Source of the DNA: Oscillatoriales cyanobacterium RM2_1_1 | Lineage (GTDB): Bacteria > Cyanobacteriota > Cyanobacteriia > Cyanobacteriales > Microcoleaceae | Direction: 5' to 3' | Assembly: GCA_012033335.1 (NCBI GenBank) | Contig: JAAURB010000022.1 | Span: 1-58,425 of the forward strand | Length of the DNA: 58,425 nucleotides | Part shown: piece by piece, positions 48,082 to 57,456 of the stretch | Numbering within the stretch: the first letter of the stretch is position 1 | How the letters are laid out: the number at the start of each line of letters is the position of its first letter | Translations under genes and position numbers: made by a program | The notes under the pieces: generated by a model | Databases searched by the model: none | What the model saw: the letters and a program-made list of their open reading frames with translations, nothing else | Told to the model about the DNA's origin: nothing

Positions 48082-49398
48082 TCAGAGTTGACCGTTAGCT
48101 AACGCTTGAGTCTTAGCCGTGAAGGTTTTGAGCTGTCCATTGCGACTAACCTGAACTTGTAGGGCGCTATCCACCGGATTGGCTTCAACTATCTTCTGAA
48201 TTTCAGCAGCATCCTGAACTCCTTGACCATTGACTTGCTGAATCACATCCCCAGCTCGCAGCCCAGCTTTTTCAGCAGGGGAGTTCGGCATGATCCGGGT
48301 AATCAATATCCCCCGATCATCATTCACACTCAGTCCACTATTAGGGTTGCTATTGATCGAGTCTCGAACCTGGGGAGTGAGAGTCACCATTTGAATCCCC
48401 AAATAGGGGTGGTCAACTTTTCCCTGGGTGGCCAACTGGTTGGCAATCCGCTGCACGGTGTTAATCGGAATGGCAAATCCCAAGCCCTGGGCCCCTTGAA
48501 TAATGGCGGTATTCATCCCAATCACCTCTCCCTGTTGGTTCAACAGAGGGCCTCCCGAGTTTCCAGGGTTAATCGCGGCATCGGTTTGAATAAAGTCAAC
48601 CCGCTTATCCGGTACCCCTACTTCACCACTGGAACGGCCTGTGGCACTGATAATCCCTGCTGTCACCGTATTATCTAAACCGAGGGGATTGCCAATGGCG
48701 ATCGCCCAGTCCCCAGGGGCAATCTGTTCTGAGTCTCCCAGGTTGACTGTTGGTAGATTATTGCCTTCCACCTGGATTACAGCCACATCAGTGACCGTAT
48801 CCACCCCTAAAACTCGTCCCTCAAAACTGCGGCCATCCTTTAAGGTCACCTGTACCTGATCGGCTCCATCCACCACATGGGCATTGGTAATTACCCGACC
48901 ATTACTGCTGGTGATAAAGCCCGATCCAACCCCCTGTTCAACTTGCTGGGGAGGCCCGTTGGATTCAGGGATATTGTTGCCAAAGAACTGCCGGAAGAAG
49001 GGATCCTGGAATATCTCTGGAGCCCGACTGTTGACGGTGCGACTGGCGTTGATCCGAACTACCGCAGGCCCAACTGCCTCAACTACATTGTGGACAAAAT
49101 TCGCTTCTGAACCCAAAAGTGGGTTGCGACTAACTCCAGAAACAGGATTATTCAGATTAGAGGCAGGAACATTTTGCAATGAGTTGGTTTGAGGGGAGCC
49201 ATTAAAGCCATTCACAAGGTTCAAGTTATGGCTGCCTGCTGTAGCAATCCCTGCACCTAAAACCACTAGGGCAAGAGATTGCAGGAGGCGAGGGGATTGA
49301 GGTCGAGGCAAATTTGATTGTCTTGAAGCCGGAGTCATCAAGTTTTCAGCGGTGTTTTCAGTCATGGAATCCAGGGAATGGTTGTGGGAATCAAGCAT
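48082..49398 (-). CDS. HtrA/DegP-type serine protease (HhoA-like)
   Basis: 438 aa. A Pro/Ser-rich N-terminus with one hydrophobic segment (LLQSLALVVLGAGIATAGS, about 38-56), then the trypsin-like domain with H174 (TNAHVVD), D204 (TDVAVIQ) and S281 (GNSGGPL), all intact. One PDZ domain at about 330-425 (GILITRIMPNSPAEKAGLRAGDV). Periplasmic or thylakoid-lumen quality control and stress response. HhoA, HhoB and HtrA cannot be told apart from this view alone. Confidence 0.88.
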   Translation of the reverse strand: MLDSHNHSLDSMTENTAENLMTPASRQSNLPRPQSPRLLQSLALVVLGAGIATAGSHNLNLVNGFNGSPQTNSLQNVPASNLNNPVSGVSRNPLLGSEANFVHNVVEAVGPAVVRINASRTVNSRAPEIFQDPFFRQFFGNNIPESNGPPQQVEQGVGSGFITSSNGRVITNAHVVDGADQVQVTLKDGRSFEGRVLGVDTVTDVAVIQVEGNNLPTVNLGDSEQIAPGDWAIAIGNPLGLDNTVTAGIISATGRSSGEVGVPDKRVDFIQTDAAINPGNSGGPLLNQQGEVIGMNTAIIQGAQGLGFAIPINTVQRIANQLATQGKVDHPYLGIQMVTLTPQVRDSINSNPNSGLSVNDDRGILITRIMPNSPAEKAGLRAGDVIQQVNGQGVQDAAEIQKIVEANPVDSALQVQVSRNGQLKTFTAKTQALANGQL

Positions 49399-49929
49399 TG
49401 TATTGTTTAGTCTCCGAAGTTATTGTCAGTCAGTATTGTCAGTGAGCGATCGCTTCAGGTTTGAAGCTCAAGCGAGGCAGGGCACTCTTGCCTCCGTTCA
49501 GTCAGTTTCTCAGAATCAACCATGAAAAATCAGGGTTTAACAGTCAGCACGGCGGCCATTCTTTCGTCAAATTTCTCATGGGGATGGGCTACGACCAGGT
49601 AGCGCGGGTTCTACGGTGCGACGGATCACATCAGTTTTCCCAGGAGCTAGAGGACTGGTAACCAGTTCTCCGATCAGTCGAACATTGGCCTGAGTGGTAT
49701 CAAGATTATTCTGCTTCAAATGATACAAAGGAGATGTTTCAGGCTTGTGTCAGGATGATGTGAATCTGATGTAATTTTTGGATAATTTGATCAGGGCCCT
49801 GGGTCAATTTCCCTGGGGTGTAGACAAGTTAAAACAGCAGAGTTGTTTATGATCAACATCCCTGCCTGTTCGCTATTGGCTAATAAATTGACTGAAATTG
49901 AAGTGCAGTCTTGAGCTGTAACCCGTAAT
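49399..49929. other. Gene-poor stretch upstream of htrA
   Basis: 531 bases with no convincing gene. On the minus strand an open stretch (about 49750-49585) reads NVRLIGELVTSPLAPGKTD and RRTVEPALPGRS but has no ATG and no ribosome site; it could be a relic. No hairpin of note. Confidence 0.35.
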
Positions 49930-50166
49930 CTAAAACTTGTTAAGATCGATGCCGGCTTCCTTAGCCATGGCATGTAACCCTTTAGTTTCCAGGGACTTGA
50001 TTGCTTTCGTAGATAGCTTCAATCTCACCCAACGCTTACCCTGGGGCCACCAAACCCGCTTCCATTGTAGGTTGGGCTGTTGTAACTTATGAGTTCGACG
50101 GTGGGAGTGGGAGACTGCCATGGCGTTATTGGCTTTCTTCCCCGTGAGCTGACATCTGCGAGACAT
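49930..50166 (-). CDS. rpmB: 50S ribosomal protein L28
   Basis: 78 aa: [21 protein letters not shown], then [18 protein letters not shown] and a basic C-terminal helix, as in bacterial L28. Part of the large subunit near the exit tunnel. It stands alone, which is common in cyanobacteria. No sign of recoding. Confidence 0.95.
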   Translation of the reverse strand: MSRRCQLTGKKANNAMAVSHSHRRTHKLQQPNLQWKRVWWPQGKRWVRLKLSTKAIKSLETKGLHAMAKEAGIDLNKF

Positions 50167-50265
50167 AACCTTACTCCAATCTGTTTAAACTCCAAACGCC
50201 AATTATAACGCTATTTTCCTAAACCACGAAAGATTTCATCCCCTTGAAGTTTTGATCATCTCAAG

Positions 50266-51063
50266 CTAGAATCCCAGAGAATAACCCACCGTAAGCTTAA
50301 CCTGACTGCGGCTGTCAGTGGCAATATCTCCCTCCAGCCCAATATCTAAAACGCTCTGCTTGCCAATTTGCTGTCGCAGTCCCACCCCTACCAAGACATT
50401 TACGCCGCTATCGGCATCGTCCTTTAGTCGCAACCCGGTTTCTGCTACAAAGGTTTGGTCAAATCGCCGGGGATACCCGACAGGGGTGGAATAGCCCAGA
50501 ATCACACCAGGAATCACAGACCGTTCCGCCTGATCCGGTGAGGTTTTGACTTCCAGATCCAGATTGAGATGCAAGCGATCATATTGTCTGAGGGTTTTGC
50601 TAGCAATCCCCCGCAGGCGAAAGTCTACGCCATTGGAGTCTGAACCTGTGGGAAAATCAGCATCAGCCCGAATGGCGAAGGCTGGAGTATTATTGTACTC
50701 CCGGTTAAAATTATGAAATACGCCGATGGAAACATCTCCAATATCAAAATCCGTCTCTGCTGAATCGACTCGACCGCCAATCCTCGGATCAATCCCAATA
50801 ATCAGATGAGTATTGCGGGCAAAGCCATAGAGATACTCCACCTCAAATTCACCGCCGACGCTGAGATCGCCCGGAATTAATGCTGAAGCCCCCAGTTCTA
50901 TGGATTGTTCCCCTTCCGCGATACTATCAGCATCGTCAAAGGATAGGGGACGACCGGCATCTAGATTGTTGTGGTCAACGGCCCCCGCTGGCAAAATTAA
51001 TATCGTCACACTTGCAATTACTGCACTGCCAACCCGCCGACTCATCTGGCTAATCTGACTCAT
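50266..51063 (-). CDS. Outer-membrane beta-barrel protein (MetA-like)
   Basis: 265 aa with a signal peptide (VGSAVIASVTILILPAGAV). The body is a series of amphipathic beta strands alternating with polar turns (FEVEYLYGFARNTHLIIGID, FAIRADADFPTGSDSNGV), ending SQVKLTVGYSLGF with a terminal Phe typical of Omp barrels. Similar to the phenol-degradation MetA-type barrels, but the cargo is unknown. It is 118 bases downstream of the His-rich gene on the same strand and separated from it by a hairpin, so membership of the copper island is uncertain. Confidence 0.7.
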   Translation of the reverse strand: MSQISQMSRRVGSAVIASVTILILPAGAVDHNNLDAGRPLSFDDADSIAEGEQSIELGASALIPGDLSVGGEFEVEYLYGFARNTHLIIGIDPRIGGRVDSAETDFDIGDVSIGVFHNFNREYNNTPAFAIRADADFPTGSDSNGVDFRLRGIASKTLRQYDRLHLNLDLEVKTSPDQAERSVIPGVILGYSTPVGYPRRFDQTFVAETGLRLKDDADSGVNVLVGVGLRQQIGKQSVLDIGLEGDIATDSRSQVKLTVGYSLGF

Positions 51064-51133
51064 TTATCCTTCCCGGTATTCTGTAGAAACGCTGATCCAA
51101 TAAAATCCTGTGGAGCAGGCACCTTGCCTGCCA

Positions 51134-51158
51134 TGAAACAGCCGTTTTGGCTGTTTCA
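51134..51158 (-). terminator. Hairpin between His-rich gene and outer-membrane gene
   Basis: TGAAACAGCC (51134-51143) and GGCTGTTTCA (51149-51158) form a perfect 10-bp stem with a 5-base loop. Same core as 47481-47513, suggesting a dispersed terminator repeat. Confidence 0.6.
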
Positions 51159-51180
51159 CTCTGTAATCTACTTTGTGACC

Positions 51181-52332
51181 CTAATGATGATGCTCTGAAC
51201 CCGCATCGGGCATGGAACCGGAACCGCCGTGGTTGTGGCCCAAACCCTCTGGCATCAAGCCCATTCCAGGCCATCCCTCCATGAAGCGGTGATCATGTAA
51301 GCCATCGCCGCCGTAATTTTCACCGGGTTTCATGGCTTTGTGGTTTGCTGCCATTATCATCCAGGTCGCTCGCTGAATTTGTTGATCTTTCTGTGGGTCG
51401 GTCATCCAGTCAGAGGCCAGAATGTCGTTAACCATGTCGTGCAACATGTGCAGGTTATCAAAGGTATTGGAAAGCTCTGGGAACTTTTGAGAAAATTCAG
51501 GACTGACTTCCGCAAACATGGGCATAAACAGGCGATCTGTGCGATACAGCTCAACTTCCCGATACTGCTTGCCTGTTCCGATGTAGGCTGCATTTTGTTC
51601 GGCCAGGGACTTGCCATCAAGCACGTCATACATTGATCCCTGAAGCCAGTGATAGCCCCAAAATAATCCATTCACCTTCGGATATTTCTGACGAAAGGCT
51701 GTGGAATAGGGTTGAGAATCCAGATATCCCATATTCATCGGCAGTCCTGTCACCGCATAGGGAACTTTCTCGGTATAAAACTGATAAAGTCGCTTAATTT
51801 CTGCGTCTTTTTCAGCATCGGTCATCTCAGTACTAGCCAAGACATCTACGGTTTGAGCGTGCAGGATATGTGTCCAGTCAAATACCTGCTCTAATACACC
51901 ATATTTGCGACCAAAAGTGGGAGAAATACTGGATTCATCTGGCATAAATTGAGGCGGATTCTTAAGTACCTGATTAATCTTCTCAAAGGTTTTTGTTTCT
52001 AATTCATTGGCTTTACCGGTGACTAAATCTTCATAGGCAAAGGCATGGCCTACTGCCACAGCATTGAGATCCAGGGCTAAAGGTTTAACATTATAAATAT
52101 CATTATTGTAAACCCCCCGCCTTGGATAAATATGGTTTTTATCCGTATTGGCTATCCAATCCGGTAGATTTTCCGGCAAGGGCGGTAAGGTTTGAGTACT
52201 GGCTAAGGATTCCCCATGACCTTGATGATTGTTGCCTTGAGCCATGGCAACAAAATGGACTGAAACACTGATTAGAATAGTAAGGGCGCTCAACAAACCA
52301 AATGTCCATTTTCTGGATAACCTGAATCTCAT
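51181..52332 (-). CDS. Secreted His-rich protein of copper island
   Basis: 383 aa with a signal peptide (FGLLSALTILISVSVHFVAMAQG). The mature protein begins NNHQGHGES, has several HxxH motifs (LHMLHDMV, DWTHILHAQ), and ends in a Gly/His tail (GHNHGGSGSMP, SEHHH) that looks metal-binding. The middle part is helical and contains many Trp and Tyr. No enzyme family recognised. AAGGAGATCAATC before the ATG is an excellent ribosome site. It lies beside copper genes but lacks the MerR-type operator. Confidence 0.6.
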   Translation of the reverse strand: MRFRLSRKWTFGLLSALTILISVSVHFVAMAQGNNHQGHGESLASTQTLPPLPENLPDWIANTDKNHIYPRRGVYNNDIYNVKPLALDLNAVAVGHAFAYEDLVTGKANELETKTFEKINQVLKNPPQFMPDESSISPTFGRKYGVLEQVFDWTHILHAQTVDVLASTEMTDAEKDAEIKRLYQFYTEKVPYAVTGLPMNMGYLDSQPYSTAFRQKYPKVNGLFWGYHWLQGSMYDVLDGKSLAEQNAAYIGTGKQYREVELYRTDRLFMPMFAEVSPEFSQKFPELSNTFDNLHMLHDMVNDILASDWMTDPQKDQQIQRATWMIMAANHKAMKPGENYGGDGLHDHRFMEGWPGMGLMPEGLGHNHGGSGSMPDAGSEHHH

Positions 52333-52672
52333 GATTGATCTCCTTAACTTTGAAGAACTAACTTAACTTTGAAGAACTAACCTGGTTAACTGACAAAACT
52401 CTCTCGCCCTCACCCTAGCCCTCTCCCAACTTGGGAGAGGGCAGTTCGGGCAATCACACAAAAAATTTGTTAGTCAATCAGGGAACTAATATTAGGAAAC
52501 CGATCTTAAAAACTCAATGTTGAAGAACTTATCCCTTTCGTCTTACTTCTATAACGGTAAATCAGATAACTGAGTCCAGGATGAGAAACCATGGTTTTTT
52601 GTTCTTAAACTCAAAGGCTTTACATTAACCAGTTCAGTTGGTTAATTAACTCATTAATCAACACAATTTGTC
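52333..52672. other. Intergenic region with two repeats
   Basis: 340 bases with no gene. A 19-bp exact tandem duplication (52344-52362 and 52363-52381) lies directly upstream of the His-rich gene. A 12-bp perfect palindrome (GCCCTCTCCCAA, 52418-52442) is preceded by CTCACCCTAG; this is a repeat type seen widely between bacterial genes. Confidence 0.55.
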
Positions 52673-52978
52673 TTACTTTTCGCAGTGTAAGGCATGTAAA
52701 CCATCATGGTTATGCATTACAGGTTTAGTAGCCTGACCACAGTGAACTTCTACTTCATAGCTAGCATCCATCACATGCAATTGATACTTTTTACCTGAAC
52801 TAGAATCAATCACTTTGAGCTGGAGCGGTGTCATCGCAGCAACCTGAAAAGATGCAGGAGCAGTGATGGTTGGATCCGGGTACATGGATGATGAAGCAGT
52901 TGCAAATGTATTGAATCCGCCTATCAGGAGAATAGTCACCATTCCAAGCATTACTAAGAGCGCTTTAGAAAATTTCAT
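52673..52978 (-). CDS. Small secreted Cys/His protein, MerR-type promoter
   Basis: 101 aa with a signal peptide (ALLVMLGMVTILLIGGFNTFATA). The end of the protein is EVHCGQATKPVMHNHDGLHALHC, a set of two Cys, four His and a Met that could bind copper. Middle part is short beta-rich. Its promoter (53036-53067) is one of the three near-identical MerR-type promoters, so it is a likely member of the metal regulon. No family recognised. Confidence 0.65.
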   Translation of the reverse strand: MKFSKALLVMLGMVTILLIGGFNTFATASSSMYPDPTITAPASFQVAAMTPLQLKVIDSSSGKKYQLHVMDASYEVEVHCGQATKPVMHNHDGLHALHCEK

Positions 52979-53035
52979 GGTTTACGATCGCCTCAATTGT
53001 TTGACAGTGTTTCAAAGATTTTCCAGAACTCACGA

Positions 53036-53067
53036 ATTATAAACTCTCCTGTCTAGGGGAGAGTCAA
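53036..53067 (-). promoter_or_regulatory. MerR-type promoter/operator 1 (small Cys/His gene)
   Basis: Read leftwards: -35 TTGACT (53067-53062), a 20-base spacer and -10 TATAAT (53041-53036). Inside, ACTCTCC-N8-GGAGAGT (53043-53064) is an inverted repeat, the layout used by MerR activators that realign over-long spacers. Confidence 0.8.
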
Positions 53068-53157
53068 GTCTGAATTTTTTGTCTTGATTTTTAGCTAATT
53101 TTTGTCTTGTTTTTTTGAATGTCCTAGCGATCGCCCTTTGATCAAAGGGTTCATGCT

Positions 53158-53670
53158 TCAGGTTGAAGCGGTCACTTCAATCACTCCACGAAACATATTC
53201 ATCCCACAGGTAAACTCATAATTTCCTGGTTGATTGGGGGTGAATTCAACAGTAGTCATCTGGTTCAGGGGCAACTGTTTTTGAATCTGAAAATCAGGTA
53301 AACGAATTTCCTCCAGGCAGCTATTGGAGTCATGGCGTTCAAAATTCAATCGTACCGGTTGCCCCGAATGAACCACGACCCGACTGGGCTGATAGCCGCC
53401 ATCCACGGTGATCGTAATTTCTTGAATTCCCTGATTGGATGAGGCTTTTTTAGACTGGGGTTTGCTCCCTAGAAACCACCAGAGCTCTAAGCCGAGTAAT
53501 CCCAAACCAGCCAGGGTTATGGCTCCTTTAATCCAGATGGGTTGCTCAATCCGCTGGAATTGGGCAGTTTCTGCCATCCTGGAGCCTTCAGAATGTTGAA
53601 TCTGGGCAATTTCTAAAGGGGAAAGCAGATTAAAACTGATTAAGCTAGCGGTCAATAAGGTTCTCAGCAT
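53158..53670 (-). CDS. Cupredoxin-like membrane-anchored protein
   Basis: 170 aa from ATG 53670, preceded by GGGAGC; the ORF is open to 53724 into copA but that is unlikely. An N-terminal hydrophobic segment (LLTASLISFNLL) and one TM (IKGAITLAGLGLLGLELWWFLG) precede a cupredoxin domain: ITVDGGYQPSRVVVHSGQPVRLNF, SCLEEIRLPDF, and CGMNMFRGVIEV, with Cys/Met ligands of a copper site. It follows copA by 13 bases, so it is in the same operon. Probably helps handle copper outside the membrane. Confidence 0.75.
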   Translation of the reverse strand: MLRTLLTASLISFNLLSPLEIAQIQHSEGSRMAETAQFQRIEQPIWIKGAITLAGLGLLGLELWWFLGSKPQSKKASSNQGIQEITITVDGGYQPSRVVVHSGQPVRLNFERHDSNSCLEEIRLPDFQIQKQLPLNQMTTVEFTPNQPGNYEFTCGMNMFRGVIEVTAST

Positions 53671-53683
53671 GGTTGCTCCCGGG

Positions 53684-55936
53684 TTAGTTAGATTTGGGCT
53701 TGAATTGACGCAGCCGCAGGGCATTGGTCACCACTGACACCGAACTAAAAGCCATGGCTGCCCCAGCAATAATTGGATTCAGTAGCCAGCCAAAAATCGG
53801 AAATAGCACTCCAGCGGCGATGGGAATCCCGGCGACGTTGTAGATAAAGGCAAAAAACAGATTTTGCTGAATATTGCGAATCGTAGCCCGAGAAAGCTCA
53901 ATCGCGGTGATGATTCCCTGCAAATCTCCTGAAATCAAAGTAATATCACTGGCGGCGATCGCCACATCCGTTCCAGTCCCGATGGCAATGCCTAAATCTG
54001 CCTGGGCTAGGGCAGGCGCATCGTTAATGCCATCCCCCACCATGGCTACAAGCTTCCCTGCCGATTGCAGTTGGCGAATGGTCTCGGCTTTTTGATCCGG
54101 GCGTACCTCTGGCAGAACTTGTTTAATCCCGACTTCCTGGGCAATGGATTCGGCTGTGGCCCGGTTGTCTCCGGTCAACATCACCACCTCGAGTCCCATC
54201 CGTTGTAGGGTGCTGACAACCTCTGCCGAAGACGGTTTCAGGGCATCAGATATTCCCATAATTGCTTCAACGTTGCGATCCACCGCCATCCAGATTACGG
54301 TTTTGCTGCGGGATTCTAGTTGAGCAGCCTGGGTTTGCAAGGCTTGAGTGTCAATGCCGGAATCCCTCAACCAGCGCTGGGTACCGATTTGTACCCAGTG
54401 ATCTAAGACTATTCCCTGGACTCCACTGCCAGCTACCGCCTCAAAATCCTGAGTAGTCGTGGTTTCAACATCCTGGGATTTGGCATACTGTACCACCGCC
54501 GCAGCTAAAGGATGTTCCGAATTGCGTTCGATGGATGCAGCCAATCGGATCACTCTCAATTCATGATCGTTAGCGGTTCCCTGCACCGTGACAAAGTCAG
54601 TCACAGTGGGCTTTCCCTGGGTCAGGGTTCCAGTTTTGTCCAGCACAATCGTTTGAATTTTATGGGCCAGTTCCAGGCTCTCGGCTCCTTTGATTAAAAC
54701 GCCATACTCGGCCCCCTTTCCGGTTCCCACCATTACCGAAGTGGGAGTGGCCAGACCCAGGGCACAGGGACAGGCAATAATCAGCACCCCAACGGTGGTG
54801 ATCAGGGCCAGGGTAGGATTGCCCATCAGATTGAACCAGAGAAGGAAGGTGACTAGGGCAATGGCAATCACCACCGGCACAAACCAGCGAGTCACCTGAT
54901 CCGCCAGTCGTTGAATCGGCGCTTTTGAGCCCTGGGCATCCTGAACCAGTTGGATGATTTGCGCCAGCACGGTATCTTGACCCACGCGGGTTGTGCGAAA
55001 TTTGAAGGAACCCGTTTGGTTAATGGTGGCTCCCACCACTTGATCTCCTGGTTGTTTCTTCACCGGGACACTTTCCCCCGTCACCATGGACTCATCCACC
55101 GTTGAGCCGCCTTCGACCACTTCACCATCAATGGGAATTTTCTCTCCGGGACGAACCAGGACAATATTGCCAATCTGGACATCCTCAATGGAAATATCCA
55201 CTTCCTCACCCTGGCACACAATCCGAGCTGTTTTAGCTTGGAGCCCCATTAGTTTGTGAATGGCTTCTGAGGTTTGCTTTCGGGCTCGATTCTCCAGAAG
55301 TCGCCCCAGTAAAATCAGGGTAATAATCACCACTGAGGCTTCATAGTAAACCTGGGGGGCTAATCCTTGTTGGGTCAGGAACCGGGGAAATAGGGTCGTG
55401 GCCAGGGAATAAAAGTAAGCCACGCTGGTTCCCAGGACAATCAAAGTGTCCATGGTGGCCGTATGTTGCTTGAAGGCTTTCCAGGCATTGAGATAGAATT
55501 GCCGACCGCACCAGAATTGAATTGGGGTTGCCAGCACCAATTGTACCCAGGGATTGTGCAGCCCCATAGGAATCAACGGTAGATTCAGTCCGGTCATGGC
55601 GGGTAGTGATCCGAACACTAACAAACCACTGACAATTCCTCCAGTAATGACTTTGCGTTGCAATTCTCGGCTCTCCGCTTCCCGTCTGGCTGCCTCGGGA
55701 TCGCCCGCATTTGATCTCCCTTCTTCCACAGGAGACGCTCCGTAACCTACTTTTTCGACGGCGTTCTGAATGGTTTTTAGATCAATTTGCTGGGAATTGT
55801 AATGAACGGTGGCCTGCTCCATGGCAAAATTGACGTTGCATTGCTCTACCCCTGAAACCCGACCGATCACGGCTTCAATGGTGTTGGCGCAGGAGGCACA
55901 GCTCATGCCCTGTAACTTAAAAGTGGCTTTTTCCAT
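53684..55936 (-). CDS. copA: Copper-translocating P1B-type ATPase CopA
   Basis: 750 aa. N-terminal heavy-metal domain with GMSCASC (C13, C16); eight TM segments; the ion-channel motif CPC in [13 protein letters not shown]; the phosphorylated Asp in [21 protein letters not shown] hinge. Exports Cu+ from the cytoplasm or into thylakoids. It follows the DUF411 gene by 150 bases and may be driven by that gene's MerR-type promoter. PacS and CtaA are the cyanobacterial equivalents; which one this is cannot be told. Confidence 0.92.
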   Translation of the reverse strand: MEKATFKLQGMSCASCANTIEAVIGRVSGVEQCNVNFAMEQATVHYNSQQIDLKTIQNAVEKVGYGASPVEEGRSNAGDPEAARREAESRELQRKVITGGIVSGLLVFGSLPAMTGLNLPLIPMGLHNPWVQLVLATPIQFWCGRQFYLNAWKAFKQHTATMDTLIVLGTSVAYFYSLATTLFPRFLTQQGLAPQVYYEASVVIITLILLGRLLENRARKQTSEAIHKLMGLQAKTARIVCQGEEVDISIEDVQIGNIVLVRPGEKIPIDGEVVEGGSTVDESMVTGESVPVKKQPGDQVVGATINQTGSFKFRTTRVGQDTVLAQIIQLVQDAQGSKAPIQRLADQVTRWFVPVVIAIALVTFLLWFNLMGNPTLALITTVGVLIIACPCALGLATPTSVMVGTGKGAEYGVLIKGAESLELAHKIQTIVLDKTGTLTQGKPTVTDFVTVQGTANDHELRVIRLAASIERNSEHPLAAAVVQYAKSQDVETTTTQDFEAVAGSGVQGIVLDHWVQIGTQRWLRDSGIDTQALQTQAAQLESRSKTVIWMAVDRNVEAIMGISDALKPSSAEVVSTLQRMGLEVVMLTGDNRATAESIAQEVGIKQVLPEVRPDQKAETIRQLQSAGKLVAMVGDGINDAPALAQADLGIAIGTGTDVAIAASDITLISGDLQGIITAIELSRATIRNIQQNLFFAFIYNVAGIPIAAGVLFPIFGWLLNPIIAGAAMAFSSVSVVTNALRLRQFKPKSN

Positions 55937-56086
55937 AGTGGATCACCCGATCATAATGGCTAATATCCTGATTTTGGTTTTTAGGAGTCGCAGCGTCTCA
56001 AAAAACCTTGCTGAGGGTTATGCGGCTGGAGGGTTTGGGATTTTGGAGGGCTGGGAGGCCCAGCTCCTGCGGGGGGTTTGGGGTTG

Positions 56087-56710
56087 CTAAAATTGATAGG
56101 AATTGAACGTTTTGGTTTGACCGTTTGGTTTAAATCCCAGAACTTCAAAGGATTCCTGGCGATTTCCCATTTCCATGCCTGGGGTTCCCATCGGCATTCC
56201 GGGAACTGCAATTCCAGCCAGATTGGATTTTTGAGCAATTAACTGCTTGACATCGGCGATGGGCACGTGACCTTCGACTAGGTAACCATCAATTTCTGCG
56301 GTATGGCAGGCGGTCAATTCTTCAGGTAGGCCATGTTTCTGGCGGATGGCTTGAATTTCGGCTTCGGGTTTGACCTGATCGGTGACTGTGAAGTTGGCCT
56401 GTTGAATCTGCTCAACCCATCCCTGGCAACAGCCGCAGGTTGGGGTGCGATAAACGGTAATATTTAGGGCCTCGGCGGCAGGTTTAGCAGTGGGGGACTG
56501 GGCAATCTGGGTGGGAGTGGGAGCGTTACCAGCCGTTTGGTTCCTGGATGAATGGGCAACTGTCCAATATCCACCCCCGACGACTCCAGCGACAATCACT
56601 CCAGCGACTAACAGATTTTTCCAGTTACTTTTCCAGTGAAACGAATTGCTTTCGGATTGATTATTTTCAGGTTGATTTCCAGACCTGGACTCGGGATTGT
56701 TCTCAGACAT
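56087..56710 (-). CDS. DUF411 metal-binding protein with membrane anchor
   Basis: 207 aa from ATG 56710 (TTG 56719 in-frame). A polar start, one TM (NLLVAGVIVAGVVGGGYWTVA, about 31-52), and a DUF411 domain at about 80-165: ITVYRTPTCGCCQGWVEQI with the CxCC site and LTACHTAEIDGYLVEGHVP. DUF411 proteins occur in copper-resistance loci. The C-terminal tail is Met-rich (PGMPMGTPGMEMGN), another copper-binding feature. First gene after MerR-type operator 2. Confidence 0.82.
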   Translation of the reverse strand: MSENNPESRSGNQPENNQSESNSFHWKSNWKNLLVAGVIVAGVVGGGYWTVAHSSRNQTAGNAPTPTQIAQSPTAKPAAEALNITVYRTPTCGCCQGWVEQIQQANFTVTDQVKPEAEIQAIRQKHGLPEELTACHTAEIDGYLVEGHVPIADVKQLIAQKSNLAGIAVPGMPMGTPGMEMGNRQESFEVLGFKPNGQTKTFNSYQF

Positions 56711-56749
56711 AGAACTCAAGTGTAAGAAGAGATGTTCAGAATTTCCTTT

Positions 56750-56781
56750 ATTTTAAAGTCTCCAGTCAACTGGAGAGTCAA
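56750..56781 (-). promoter_or_regulatory. MerR-type promoter/operator 2 (DUF411/copA)
   Basis: -35 TTGACT (56781-56776), 20-base spacer, -10 TAAAAT (56755-56750), with AGTCTCC-N8-GGAGAGT inside (56757-56778). It drives the DUF411 gene and perhaps copA. It overlaps the last codons of the multicopper-oxidase relic. Confidence 0.8.
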
Positions 56782-56942
56782 GCCTGAATTTCCAGATTAC
56801 CCATCATGCCCAGATCTTCGTGATCTAGAATGTGGCAGTGATAAACCGTCTTGCCTGCAAAGTCCCGAAACGCCATCCGAATGGCTACTGTTTCTCCGGG
56901 TTTGACTAGGGCGATATCCCTCCAGGCTCGGTAAGGTTCTGG
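56778..56942 (-). pseudogene. Multicopper oxidase C-terminal relic
   Basis: 54 codons in frame read PEPYRAWRDIALVKPGETVAI, then DFAGKTVYHCHILDHEDLGMMG, the C-terminal copper-binding block (HCHxxxHxxxxM) of laccase/CueO-type oxidases. The stop codon is native. Everything upstream is gone: the relic begins immediately after the stop of the MerR gene. It shows that a copper oxidase once stood here and was deleted, placing merR against the oxidase tail. No start codon. Confidence 0.8.
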
Positions 56943-57362
56943 CTAAAGTTCTAGATTAGGGCAAATCACCCCTGGTTTTGCCTCTGGAGCAACTGACCAA
57001 TGTTGGAGCAAGTCTGTCAGTTCCTGTCGCAACAGCATCAATTCTGCAATCCGCTGGTCAACTTTTGCCACCTGGTGTTCCAACTTGCCCTGAATGCTGT
57101 GACAAGGCAGATTACCCTGGTCATGAACCAACAAACATTCCCCAATTTCCTGAAGGCTGAGGCCCAGGGATTGTAATCGTTTGATAAACCCTAATCGAGT
57201 CACAACACTGCTATCAAATAGGCGGAAGTGTCCTTCGGTTCGATCAACGGTCTTCAATAGACCCAACTGCTCGTAATAGCGAATTGTTTTAATCGGGACA
57301 CCGCTTTGGGTTGCAACTTCTCCAATTTTCAGGAGAACTGACTCTTGCACCACCATAATCAT
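56943..57362 (-). CDS. MerR-family metal-responsive regulator
   Basis: 139 aa from ATG 57362 with AGGA ahead; longer starts run into the promoter. HTH at about 6-45 (LLKIGEVATQSGVPIKTIRYYEQLGLLK), then a coiled-coil dimerisation helix and a metal-binding end with Cys in NLPCHSIQ and VICPNLEL. It resembles copper/heavy-metal MerR proteins (CueR, PbrR). The operator in its own promoter (57385-57416) suggests autoregulation; the same operator precedes two other genes. Copper is the likely ligand, given the neighbours. Confidence 0.85.
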   Translation of the reverse strand: MIMVVQESVLLKIGEVATQSGVPIKTIRYYEQLGLLKTVDRTEGHFRLFDSSVVTRLGFIKRLQSLGLSLQEIGECLLVHDQGNLPCHSIQGKLEHQVAKVDQRIAELMLLRQELTDLLQHWSVAPEAKPGVICPNLEL

Positions 57363-57384
57363 TCTGTTCCTGCCCAACTCCTTG

Positions 57385-57416
57385 ATTGTAAACTCTCCAC
57401 TTCGCTGGAGAGTCAA
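57385..57416 (-). promoter_or_regulatory. MerR-type promoter/operator 3 (merR)
   Basis: -35 TTGACT (57416-57411), 20-base spacer, -10 TACAAT (57390-57385), with ACTCTCC-N8-GGAGAGT inside (57392-57413). Same geometry as operators 1 and 2, to the base. Confidence 0.82.
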
Positions 57417-57456
57417 GGGTCTTCGATCCGGTTCACTTCTCTGATTTATTCATAAT

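Noticed and set aside
49585-49755. Open minus-strand stretch upstream of htrA
   Set aside because: No ATG, no ribosome site, ends early; at most a relic.
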